6,368 bases of DNA. Source: an uncultured Lachnospiraceae bacterium (GTDB lineage: Bacteria > Bacillota > Clostridia > Lachnospirales > Lachnospiraceae). Position 1 is the stretch's first letter, and each line of letters starts with the position of its first letter. The stretch spans positions 1 through 6,368 of the forward strand of contig CATYEA010000114.1 of NCBI GenBank assembly GCA_958405355.1, written 5' to 3'. The position numbers were made by a program, and so were the translations under genes. The notes beneath the pieces were generated by a model. That model made no database searches, had not been told where the DNA came from, and saw only the letters and a list, made by a program, of their open reading frames with translations. Shown here in pieces: positions 1-5,600 of this stretch.

Positions 1-390
1 TGTACAGGGCACCATGTCCCCTAACAAGACCCTTTCTTTTTCAGATTCTATCAACAGCCCTTCCGGACATACACCAATTGCGGAAGCCGCTTTTTGATGT
101 GTATGGATGACAGCTCCGACGGAAGGTCGCAGCTTATAAACGTCTGCATGAATTCCGGCCTCACTGGAGGGTTTGACATGTCCTTCATAAGACACGTCGC
201 GGATATTTACCGTCACAATTTTATCCTCTGTCAGCGTATCATAGGGAAGTCCGCTGGGTGTGATAACAAATTGTGTGTCCGAAATTCTCATGCTGATATT
301 TCCCCAGGTCCGGGCCGCAAGCCCCTTTTCGACCAATTTCCTTCCCGCCTGTATGACTGCTCTTTTCGCTTTATCCACGTCCACTGTCAT
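1..390 (-). CDS. Class II aldolase/adducin-family protein, FucA-like (N-terminal 130 residues, cut by window edge)
   Basis: This family splits or epimerises sugar phosphates using a divalent metal, usually Zn. FucA-type members cleave a ketose 1-phosphate to dihydroxyacetone phosphate and an aldehyde. Visible family landmarks are GNIS (residues 30-33), TPSG (44-47), SSE (75-77) and HTH (96-98). E77 matches the catalytic acid/base Glu of FucA, and H96 and H98 match two metal ligands. The third ligand His lies beyond the left edge, as does the C-terminal half; family members are usually about 210-230 aa. The ATG at 390 is preceded by GGGGAGG ending 9 nt upstream. The start lies 20 nt inside the upstream DUF1667 gene, so translation is probably coupled. 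It is the last visible gene of the operon. The exact substrate (fuculose-, ribulose- or deoxyribulose-phosphate, or other) cannot be told from this fragment. The family call is firm and the specific function open. Confidence 0.9.
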   Translation of the reverse strand, partial: MTVDVDKAKRAVIQAGRKLVEKGLAARTWGNISMRISDTQFVITPSGLPYDTLTEDKIVTVNIRDVSYEGHVKPSSEAGIHADVYKLRPSVGAVIHTHQKAASAIGVCPEGLLIESEKERVLLGDMVPCT

Positions 391-763
391 CTTTGATCGC
401 CTCCCCGCCGTCAAAATAAGCATAGGTCATATCCGAAGTGCTGATCAAATCCGCTTCTGTCCCGAAAAGATGCTTAACCAGTACTTCCCCTCTTTCCAGA
501 CGCTGCTTTACACAGATTCCATTTAACATCTCCATGAGTTCTCCAATCTTTTCCTTTGGAATTTCCTGGGATGTCCGTACCGGAAGGACCGGAAAATCTT
601 CAAAAATCGTAGCCACCGTACTGCACACTGTCCGTTTCGGACAGGTCATTTCCTCTGTGGCAAATCGGACGCCTCTTTCACATTTTGCACCGGCGACATT
701 TCCCTCATCATCCACTTGGAGCTGACACCCATTCGGACATACGATACATACAAATTCCTTCAT
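371..763 (-). CDS. DUF1667-family Cys-rich protein, probable small redox partner
   Basis: A 130-residue protein starting with a Cys cluster of the pattern CxxCPxGC (C6, C9, C13), then C28 in a CxRG context (residues 28-31). These four match the conserved cysteines expected in DUF1667 proteins and could bind an Fe-S cluster, which is inference. Two further cysteines, C41 and C47, flank a TCPKRTVC stretch. No signal peptide or membrane segment is seen, so it is presumably cytoplasmic. DUF1667 genes commonly follow a GlpA-like and an NAD(FAD) oxidoreductase gene, exactly the order here. This suggests a third subunit or electron-transfer partner of that complex, a role comparable to GlpC but in a much smaller protein. 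The ATG at 763 lies 3 nt after the previous stop. Its SD (GGAGGAGG) is made from the last codons, Glu-Glu-Ala, of the upstream gene. The C-terminal end overlaps the aldolase start by 20 nt. Confidence 0.88.
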   Translation of the reverse strand: MKEFVCIVCPNGCQLQVDDEGNVAGAKCERGVRFATEEMTCPKRTVCSTVATIFEDFPVLPVRTSQEIPKEKIGELMEMLNGICVKQRLERGEVLVKHLFGTEADLISTSDMTYAYFDGGEAIKDDSGRG

Positions 764-766
764 TTT

Positions 767-2014
767 TTAGGCCTCCTCCAAAATAATCTTTACCGTCTGA
801 TTTTTACGGATTGAAAACCCGGAAAAATCTATCTGAAGCCGTTCCATCTCCGGTGGGCGCACCACCTGGTATTTTTTCTCAAATACCGTTTTTCCGTCAA
901 TTTTAATTTTCAATTTTGCGTTTCGCATTTCCCGGGCCGACCGAAAATACATGGTCACATTATTAAGCGGCGCAGAAAGATTCAGCCGTTCCGGCACTAC
1001 ATAGGACGTCCCTTCGCCGGGTAATACAGGAATAAGAATCCGCTCTTTCTTTTCATAGTGGGCGCTGTTTTTTCCGGCCACCCATGCATTTTCTGTGACA
1101 TAATCTACAAGGTCATTCACATGCAGAGCATTTCCGGCACAAAAAATCCCTTCAGCCTCCGACATATATTCCTGGTCACATACCGGTCCTCTGGTTCTTT
1201 CATCGATTGGCACATCCAGACTTTCCGCCAGCTCATTTTCAGGAATCAGCCCTACCGACAAAATCAGTCCGTCACACTCAATCCTTTCTTCGGTTCCCGG
1301 TATCGGCTCCATATTTTCATCTACTTTCATAACTTCTACCCCGGTCAGTCTGTCGTCACCAAACACCCGGGTCACCGTATGGGACAGATAAAGAGGAATA
1401 TCAAAATCTCGCAGACATTGGTGGATATTTCGTGTCAGCCCGGAAGGCGTCGGTTTCGCCTCATAAACGCCTAATACTTCGGCACCTTCAAGGGTCAGAC
1501 GCCGGGCCATGATCAAACCGATATCCCCTGAACCAAGAATCACACACCGCTTCACCGGCATTTCTCCCATCAGATTCACATAATACTGGGCCGTCCCCGC
1601 CGTATAGATGCCGGATGGCCTTGTCCCGTGAATAAACACCTGTTTCGCCGTCCGCTCCCTACATCCGGTGGCAAGAACAAGGGCCTTCGTCCTTATATGT
1701 CCCGCACCTTCCCGATTCACATAATAAATGACAAATTCATTTTTCACTTTTTTAATTTTGGTCACAAAAGTGAGAAGCTTTTTCTCTATACCTGAGACAA
1801 GCACTTTATCGATAAAACGCTCGCTGTATTCCGGTCCGCTCAATTTTTCCCCAAAGGTCATCAATCCAAAGCCGTCATGGATACATTGCTTCAAAATGCC
1901 GCCAAGCTTCCTCTCTCTCTCAATCAGCAGCACTTTTGCCCCTTCTTTGTCTGCCGCCAGCGCCGCCGCCAGTCCGGCCGGTCCGCCGCCGATTACCGTC
2001 ACATCATATCTCAT
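767..2014 (-). CDS. FAD/NAD(P)-dependent oxidoreductase of the GlpA/DUF1667 cassette
   Basis: A 415-residue pyridine-nucleotide-disulfide-reductase-fold flavoprotein. The N-terminal dinucleotide-binding motif GGGPAG (residues 9-14) follows a short beta strand, and E32 is positioned to bind the FAD ribose. The ATGCRER segment (115-121) and a second Rossmann motif, GSGDIG (161-166), indicate the NAD(P) domain. The FAD-closing motif is around 289-295 (GIFCAGN). A CIHDGFG segment (44-50) follows the first Rossmann unit. No CxxC redox-active disulfide is present, so it is not a classical disulfide reductase. Residues from about 330 to 415 form a beta-rich tail I cannot assign. In related cassettes this subunit is thought to link the GlpA-like dehydrogenase to NAD(H) or another acceptor; that role is inference here. 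Its ATG overlaps the stop of the upstream gene as ATGA, with an AGGAGG SD at about 2022-2027, so the two products are probably made in similar amounts. Confidence 0.9.
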   Translation of the reverse strand: MRYDVTVIGGGPAGLAAALAADKEGAKVLLIERERKLGGILKQCIHDGFGLMTFGEKLSGPEYSERFIDKVLVSGIEKKLLTFVTKIKKVKNEFVIYYVNREGAGHIRTKALVLATGCRERTAKQVFIHGTRPSGIYTAGTAQYYVNLMGEMPVKRCVILGSGDIGLIMARRLTLEGAEVLGVYEAKPTPSGLTRNIHQCLRDFDIPLYLSHTVTRVFGDDRLTGVEVMKVDENMEPIPGTEERIECDGLILSVGLIPENELAESLDVPIDERTRGPVCDQEYMSEAEGIFCAGNALHVNDLVDYVTENAWVAGKNSAHYEKKERILIPVLPGEGTSYVVPERLNLSAPLNNVTMYFRSAREMRNAKLKIKIDGKTVFEKKYQVVRPPEMERLQIDFSGFSIRKNQTVKIILEEA

Positions 2015-3783
2015 TTTCCGGCCTCCTTTGTTCTTCTGAAAAGAATCCTACTTTCCTTTGTATTCTTCTTAATATCTTCCACAGAACATCCGCACTCCTT
2101 TGCCAGAATCTGTACGACAAGGGGTGAACAGAATCCACCCTGGCATCTTCCCATACCAGGCCTGCAGCGCCGTTTCACTGCATCCAGCGTATAGACCGGC
2201 AGCGGAGAACGAAGAACATCCAGTATCTCGCCCTTTGAAATTTCCTCGCATCGGCATACGATTTCTCCATAATCCGGATTTTTCTTGATTAAAGCGTCTC
2301 TCTCCTTTTCTGAAAGTGAGGCAAGATGAGGCGTCCCTTTCCTTCTTGGGTTAAAGGCCCGGTTTCTTTCCACCGGCCCGGTTTCCTTCAAATAATCCAC
2401 TGCCCAGCGGGCCAGCTTTACGCCGATGGCCGGTGCGGCTGTTGCCCCAGGCGACTGGATTCCTGCTGCCTCCAGAATATTTTTGCAGAAAATTCCCTTC
2501 CGAACCTGAAAATCCTCTTCATATGTCGGAGCACGCACTCCGGCAAAATAAGCAATCACATCCGACGGCTTTATCTTTTCCGCCACCTGCATCTGTTCTC
2601 TCAGAATCCGATCCGTTGTTTCTCTATCCGTTGTCACGTCTTCCCTATCCGGGATTTCCTGAACATCCGGGCCTACAATCATATTTTTATCCACCGTATG
2701 GATAACAGCGATTCCTTTACTTGTATTTTCGTGGGACAAAGCAAATTTAATCATCTTTATCCGTTCTGCCGCTCCAAGCTTTTTGCCATCGCCCAGAACA
2801 GTAATCGGTGATTTTACCTCTGTAGTGCGAATGTATTTTCCCACTTTTTTATCTAAAATAATGTCCGTTCCCTTTCTCGGATGAATGGTAAACGTCCGGT
2901 CTCCCGCCATCTCCGCAATGACATCCGCATATACCCCCGCTGCATTGATGACAAGCTTCGGATAAATCGTCCCCCGGTTCGTTTTCACAGAATAGATTTT
3001 TCCATCTTTTGTCTCAATATCAAGAACAGCCGTATTCAGACAGATTTTCGCACCATTGGTCACAGCGTTTTCTGCCAGTGCAACATTGACTTTATAAGGT
3101 GATGTAAAACCACCCGTCGGCATATACAAAGCGCCGTAAGCCCATGACGGCGCATAAGGTTCGATTTTTAACAATTGTTCTCTGTTTAAATATCGCACCC
3201 CTGGAATATGAAGCCGTTTTGAGTTCATCACCAAAAGCTTCGGTAAAATTTTTTCCCATTTTGCCCCAATGAGCATTAAATGTCCGGTGCGCTCAAAGGG
3301 AAAATCCAGCTCCTTCGCCAATCTGGAGTACATGATATTTCCCCGGTAATTAAAATAATTTTTCTGAGACGACGGGGAATAATTGATTCCCACATGCACC
3401 GCGCCTCCGTTTCTTGAAGACTGGCCGGCGGCCACGTCCGCCCCTTTCTCCACAAGCATAATGTCCAGACGATAACGGGATAACTCCCTTGCGGCGGCGC
3501 AGCCGGTTAAACCCCCGCCGATAATCAGCACATCCGGCCGGGCCCCATCATAAAGCTTGTCCTTTTCACTCGGAAGCTTTTCCTTTGGCTGATATCCTTT
3601 CAGCCGGATATCATTGATGACACCGTAATATTTTTTACGGTCCACCGCCAGCCGTCCGGCTTTAACCACAGTTTCCCAATTGTCCACTTCACCCCGAAGG
3701 ACAATACAGCCTCTTTCCTCAGTGACCTCAATATCCGGCGAAAGCGCTTTGATTTTTTTTACTTTACTTTTAAAGCTGCTCAC
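2011..3783 (-). CDS. GlpA-like FAD-dependent dehydrogenase with N-terminal BON-like region and C-terminal BFD-like [2Fe-2S] domain
   Basis: A 590-residue flavoprotein in three parts. Residues about 3-63 are a small alpha/beta region resembling a BON domain (alternating strands, the IVLRGEV stretch at 27-33, then GVINDIRL). Residues about 83-465 are a DAO-type FAD oxidoreductase: GGGLTG at 89-94, E112 at the end of the second strand, SSRNGGAVHVG at 122-132 near the flavin, and a C-terminal FAD-closing segment around GIQSPGATAAPAIG (441-454). Residues about 505-565 are a BFD-like [2Fe-2S] domain, with C510 and C512 (CxC) and C547 and C552 (CxxxxC) as likely ligands. The architecture recalls anaerobic glycerol-3-phosphate dehydrogenase GlpA (about 540 aa), but the N-terminal extension differs and the substrate is unproven. 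The start is GTG at 3783, with an AAAGGGGG SD at 3794-3801 inside the end of the kinase gene. The next in-frame Met is residue 151, past the FAD motif, so GTG is well supported. Confidence 0.9.
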   Translation of the reverse strand: MSSFKSKVKKIKALSPDIEVTEERGCIVLRGEVDNWETVVKAGRLAVDRKKYYGVINDIRLKGYQPKEKLPSEKDKLYDGARPDVLIIGGGLTGCAAARELSRYRLDIMLVEKGADVAAGQSSRNGGAVHVGINYSPSSQKNYFNYRGNIMYSRLAKELDFPFERTGHLMLIGAKWEKILPKLLVMNSKRLHIPGVRYLNREQLLKIEPYAPSWAYGALYMPTGGFTSPYKVNVALAENAVTNGAKICLNTAVLDIETKDGKIYSVKTNRGTIYPKLVINAAGVYADVIAEMAGDRTFTIHPRKGTDIILDKKVGKYIRTTEVKSPITVLGDGKKLGAAERIKMIKFALSHENTSKGIAVIHTVDKNMIVGPDVQEIPDREDVTTDRETTDRILREQMQVAEKIKPSDVIAYFAGVRAPTYEEDFQVRKGIFCKNILEAAGIQSPGATAAPAIGVKLARWAVDYLKETGPVERNRAFNPRRKGTPHLASLSEKERDALIKKNPDYGEIVCRCEEISKGEILDVLRSPLPVYTLDAVKRRCRPGMGRCQGGFCSPLVVQILAKECGCSVEDIKKNTKESRILFRRTKEAGK

Positions 3784-3788
3784 GAAGT

Positions 3789-4631
3789 CTAAACCCCCTT
3801 TACAAAAGCGCTAATTTTCCCCTGCAGATTCTCCCGTTCATAGTCGATATTCCAGTTTCCAAGCCGCAGAATCCAGGCAATAATATCCCACTTATGGCTT
3901 TCCGCTTCCGTGCGTCCGGTCATCTTCTCATAATTTTTAATAAAGCTGTTATAGATACTTCCCCGAACCATCTGCATAAAGGCAATCTTTATCTTTGAAC
4001 TGCCCGGAAACAGCTCGGCTTCGTGATGGAGAAAATTCATCATGGCAACCTCTGCCAAAGGATTTCCTCTCAGTGCCGTCATCCAGTCGATGACCTGATA
4101 ATTGTCCCCGTCGCATAAAATATTATCTGTATGGAAATCCATGTGAAGAATATTATTCGCTTCCGGAAGGGACAAAATATATGCTTTTATTTTTTCCTTC
4201 TCCGCTTTTGTCAAAAATTCAAAAACGGCTTCCCTTTCAAGAACTTCAATAGTTTCCAGCCGCACATCCTTTAACTGAGGCGCTTCCTTTTCATGAACAT
4301 TCGCATGAAGCGTCGCCAGGATTTTTCCCGCTGTGAATAAAATCGCCGGATTTTTTGCCGGCATATTTGTCATGGAACAGCCTTCAAGCTTCTTTAATAT
4401 CAGGCCCCTTCTTCCCTGGATTTTCACATCCCCATAGCAGGCCATCGGCGTGCAGCCGCTTTCAAAGGCCACCTTTGTATTCAGGATTTCCCTGTCGATA
4501 CTGGCGTCCTCTGTTTCCGTAAAATAAAGCTTCAGTACTTTTCCTTCCCCAAGATTAAAAACTTCCGATGAACGCGCGGAAAAATCCGGTTTATCAAAAT
4601 CCACCTGCCTCAATAATTCTTCATTTGTCAC
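3789..4631 (-). CDS. APH-family phosphotransferase (small-molecule kinase, substrate unknown)
   Basis: A 280-residue kinase of the aminoglycoside phosphotransferase/choline kinase fold, which moves phosphate from ATP or GTP to a small hydroxylated substrate. With the GTG start, the nucleotide-binding Lys is probably K34 in KVLKLYF, and E48 in the following helix could pair with it. The catalytic loop is HMDFHTDN (163-170), with D165 as catalytic base and N170 as metal ligand. IDW (181-183) replaces the DFG motif and D182 binds metal. The family includes antibiotic resistance enzymes, but also choline, homoserine, fructosamine and methylthioribose kinases. First place in a catabolic-looking operon favours a metabolic kinase over resistance. 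An in-frame TTG at 4655 would add 8 residues, but it has no good SD, and the GGGAGGG it would encode sits 6 nt before the GTG, so GTG at 4631 is preferred. The stop is 5 nt before the next start. Confidence 0.85.
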   Translation of the reverse strand: MTNEELLRQVDFDKPDFSARSSEVFNLGEGKVLKLYFTETEDASIDREILNTKVAFESGCTPMACYGDVKIQGRRGLILKKLEGCSMTNMPAKNPAILFTAGKILATLHANVHEKEAPQLKDVRLETIEVLEREAVFEFLTKAEKEKIKAYILSLPEANNILHMDFHTDNILCDGDNYQVIDWMTALRGNPLAEVAMMNFLHHEAELFPGSSKIKIAFMQMVRGSIYNSFIKNYEKMTGRTEAESHKWDIIAWILRLGNWNIDYERENLQGKISAFVKGV

Positions 4632-4637
4632 TTTAAA

Positions 4638-4646
4638 CCCTCCCTT
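4638..4646 (-). promoter_or_regulatory. Shine-Dalgarno deciding the GTG start of the kinase gene
   Basis: On the minus strand this reads AAGGGAGGG, followed by six bases (TTTAAA) and then GTG at 4631-4629. It is the only strong SD near the 5' end of the gene. The alternative in-frame TTG (4655-4653) lies upstream of it and has no such sequence at the right distance. Confidence 0.75.
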
Positions 4647-4664
4647 TTCATCCAATATAACTTA

Positions 4665-4693
4665 ATTTTACAATATGAATTCATCAATATTTA
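4665..4693 (-). promoter_or_regulatory. Weak candidate promoter for the kinase-redox-aldolase operon
   Basis: Minus strand: a -10-like TAAAAT (4670-4665, five of six matches to TATAAT) with a poor -35-like TAAATA (4693-4688) 17 bp upstream. Transcription would start near 4658, leaving a leader of about 27 nt before the GTG. A weak -35 would suit an activator-dependent promoter under an AraC-family protein, which is inference. A perfect minus-strand TATAAT also occurs at 4714-4709 but has no recognisable -35. The region is so AT-rich that chance matches are expected. Confidence 0.3.
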
Positions 4694-4718
4694 CAAATTT
4701 TTAATATTATTATATAAT
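4690..4718 (+). promoter_or_regulatory. Sigma-A type promoter of the AraC-family regulator gene
   Basis: The -35 TTTACA (4690-4695, five of six matches to consensus) and the -10 TATAAT (4713-4718, perfect) are separated by exactly 17 bp. The predicted start is near 4725, giving a leader of about 40 nt with an SD (GGAG, 4752-4755) 8 nt before the ATG at 4764. A second TATAAT at 4725-4730 lacks a convincing -35. The direct repeat at 4696-4727 fills the spacer and overlaps the -10, so the promoter may be autoregulated. Confidence 0.65.
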
Positions 4719-4727
4719 TTTTAATAT
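4696..4727. repeat. 12-bp direct repeat, 20-bp period, in the divergent regulatory region
   Basis: The sequence AATTTTTAATAT occurs at 4696-4707 and again, identically, at 4716-4727. The 20-bp period places both copies on about the same face of the helix. AraC-family regulators often bind tandem direct half-sites spaced about two helical turns apart, so this is a candidate operator for the adjacent regulator. The repeat is made only of A and T, so a chance origin is possible. Confidence 0.45.
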
Positions 4728-4763
4728 AATCAGATGGAACATCTATAGGACGGAGATGATAAA

Positions 4764-5507
4764 ATGAACAAAGACTGCTTACAATTCATCATGAATAATC
4801 GAATCAGCGGTTTTCAGCATCCAACCCGTGAAAACATTATGGGCCTCTTTCACAAGGTTTTTCATAGTGAGGGCGGCGCAAAAGAACAGGTCGCCCAATA
4901 TTTCAGAGAACTGAACGGCGAGCAGGGTTTCTTAAATGACAACGACCTGATGAACCTGCGTTACACCCTGGTCAACGACTGCTTCTATTTTTGCGAATAT
5001 TTACTTGGATACAATGTGGATAAAGAACTGGTTTATAACGTCTCAGACTACTATATTAATCAGATTAATAAGATTGCAAACCCCGATGACGCCCTTAAAT
5101 TTCTTGAAGAGCTGACCGGCGCTTTTTTTGAATTAGCGCAGAAAAAAAGACTGGTCACCTACTCATACCGTGTTGAACGCAGTCTTCAATATATCGACCA
5201 AAAGCTTTATTCCCCAATTACACTAGATGAAGTGGCCGCCGCCGTATCTGTAACGCCTCAGTACCTGACCACCATCTTTCGCGAAGAAACAGGTATGACC
5301 CTCTATCAGTATATACGAAACCGGAAAATCGACGAGGCAAAGATGCTCCTTCTCTACTCGAATGAATCCATCACCACCATTGCCAGTGCCCTCGGTTTTT
5401 CCAGTAATGCTCATTTTTCCGCTTCTTTTAAATCTGTCACCGGAGATACGCCGAGAAATTTTCGCCGGAAACGGACGGACATGTTTTCCATCTCCGCCCA
5501 TTTTTAA
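4764..5507 (+). CDS. AraC-family transcriptional regulator
   Basis: A 247-residue DNA-binding protein. The C-terminal third (about 137-237) is an AraC/XylS domain with two helix-turn-helix units: one around 153-176 (LDEVAAAVSVTPQYLTTIF), the other around 202-227, ending in the family signature GFSSNAHFSASFK then TGDTPRNFR. The first ~130 residues are predicted mainly helical and rich in aromatic and acidic residues. They show no cupin-like arabinose-binding motif, so the effector is unknown. No membrane segment or response-regulator domain is seen. The ATG at 4764 has a GGAG SD 8 nt upstream. Its divergent position 132 bp from the kinase gene suggests that it controls that operon, probably as an activator, and possibly itself. 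A shared terminator follows, facing queA. Family assignment is firm; the target is inferred from location. Confidence 0.93.
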   Translation: MNKDCLQFIMNNRISGFQHPTRENIMGLFHKVFHSEGGAKEQVAQYFRELNGEQGFLNDNDLMNLRYTLVNDCFYFCEYLLGYNVDKELVYNVSDYYINQINKIANPDDALKFLEELTGAFFELAQKKRLVTYSYRVERSLQYIDQKLYSPITLDEVAAAVSVTPQYLTTIFREETGMTLYQYIRNRKIDEAKMLLLYSNESITTIASALGFSSNAHFSASFKSVTGDTPRNFRRKRTDMFSISAHF

Positions 5508-5540
5508 CAGCTTCTGTCCGTTATGCCCGAATGATATGCA

Positions 5541-5600
5541 AAAAAAGTGGATGCCTTCCGTGTTCATAAAACACAGAAATCATCCACTTAATTTTTATTC
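5541..5600. terminator. Bidirectional intrinsic terminator between the AraC gene and queA
   Basis: A perfect 9-bp stem pairs AAGTGGATG (5545-5553) with CATCCACTT (5581-5589). The loop holds a second 5-bp stem, GTGTT (5560-5564) with AACAC (5570-5574), plus a 3-bp helix between them. On the minus strand the stem runs into seven T residues (complement of 5540-5546 region), ideal for ending queA transcripts. On the plus strand it is followed by TTAATTTTTATT, adequate for the AraC-family gene. The queA stop codon (5597-5595) falls at the edge of the structure. Confidence 0.85.

Noticed and set aside
1058..1474. Plus-strand open frame of 138 codons opposite the second flavoprotein gene
   Set aside because: It lies wholly inside a well-supported minus-strand flavoprotein gene, and its translation shows no recognisable domain. 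It is a shadow frame.
2326..2811. Plus-strand open frame of 161 codons opposite the GlpA-like gene
   Set aside because: It is antisense to conserved coding sequence and its translation is rich in Cys, His, Arg and Phe, as expected of a non-coding frame, with no recognised motif.
3789..4631. Aminoglycoside resistance gene
   Set aside because: Only the general APH-fold catalytic motifs are present. The gene heads a metabolic operon and there are no mobile-element signs nearby.
3789..4655. Kinase start at the in-frame TTG (4655)
   Set aside because: The SD-like GGGAGGG lies downstream of the TTG and at correct spacing before GTG at 4631, so the shorter protein is preferred.
4632..4763. Riboswitch or small RNA in the divergent region
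   Set aside because: The region is short and AT-rich, without stable GC-containing stems. Promoter and operator elements explain it better.
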